From positions 1 through 51,911 of the forward strand of contig JABHZQ010000007.1 in assembly GCA_018656555.1 (NCBI GenBank): DNA of 51,911 bases. The letters are read 5' to 3'. A program made the position numbers and the translations under genes. This stretch comes from an archaeon (lineage in GTDB: Archaea > Nanobdellota > Nanobdellia > SCGC-AAA011-G17 > GW2011-AR17). Every line of letters begins with the position of its first letter. The first letter of the stretch is position 1. The notes below the pieces were generated by a model that made no database searches, was not told the origin of the DNA, and saw only the letters and a list, made by a program, of their open reading frames with translations. Below, one piece after another: positions 51,856 to 51,911 of the stretch.

Positions 51856-51911
51856 ATGGAATATCGTCAAATTCTGAGTCATATGATTTATGTTGCCAGA
51901 AAAGCTGGTGA
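51856..51911 (+). CDS. Start of a gene cut by the window end, possibly inositol monophosphatase-like
   Basis: An ATG two bases after the preceding stop opens MEYRQILSHMIYVARKAG, still open at the window edge. A helix with this 'A.KAG' ending is typical of the start of inositol monophosphatase/CysQ family proteins, but 18 residues are too few to be sure. The short spacing suggests it belongs to the same operon. Confidence 0.4.
   Translation, partial: MEYRQILSHMIYVARKAG

Overview
The window is about 52 kb of AT-rich archaeal chromosome. Archaeal-type ribosomal proteins L1, P0 and P1, archaeal LeuRS, Kae1, a homing-type splicing endonuclease EndA, RtcA, COG1340 and Mtq2-like proteins, TATA boxes about 25 bases ahead of many start codons, and compact short-spaced genes all fit a small-genome DPANN lineage such as Woesearchaeota or Pacearchaeota. 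The lineage is inferred from gene content only; no rRNA is present.

Layout. Positions 1-34,374 are ordinary, mostly minus-strand housekeeping genes with lineage-specific secreted and membrane proteins between them: a poly-Gln protein, a MagIII-like glycosylase, an archaeosortase, a B12-binding radical SAM protein, the L1-P0-P1 operon, Mtq2 with a 39-residue zinc ribbon, winged-helix regulators (one membrane anchored), LeuRS, a lamin-tail-domain secreted protein, SMC, RNase HII, Kae1, a PfkB kinase, a U32 peptidase-like protein, EndA, RNase Z and RtcA. Between tRNA-Arg(TCT) and tRNA-Cys(GCA) lies a complete gene for a bacterial-type sigma-70 family protein, which is out of place in an archaeon.

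Positions 34,539-51,854 are different: ten large genes all on the plus strand, most of them overlapping or a few bases apart, forming one long operon. In order: a type-II (SufS-like) cysteine desulfurase; a 647-residue protein with a Cys-rich motif; a 229-residue protein with internal Gly-Gly sites; a 482-residue protein with an E2 (ubiquitin-conjugating enzyme) signature; a JAMM/JAB metalloprotease; an E1-like protein with two ThiF/UBA-type Rossmann domains; an 822-residue protein with SH3-like barrels resembling MIB/HERC2 domains and two 'MGF'-type helical repeats; a B12-binding radical SAM protein carrying an apparent frameshift; and two paralogous radical SAM proteins that share an accessory module with the 822-residue protein. 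The gene set looks like an archaeal ubiquitin-like activation, conjugation and deconjugation system joined to sulfur mobilisation and radical SAM chemistry. I do not recognise this exact combination as a described system. The modifier itself is not certain; the 229-residue protein is the best candidate.

Working model (inference): the JAMM protease matures a ubiquitin-like precursor, the E1 adenylates it, and either the desulfurase supplies sulfur for a C-terminal thiocarboxylate or the E2 takes it as a thioester. The 822-residue protein and the radical SAM enzymes, linked by a shared module, would recognise or modify a common partner. No stretch longer than 300 bases is without a gene.
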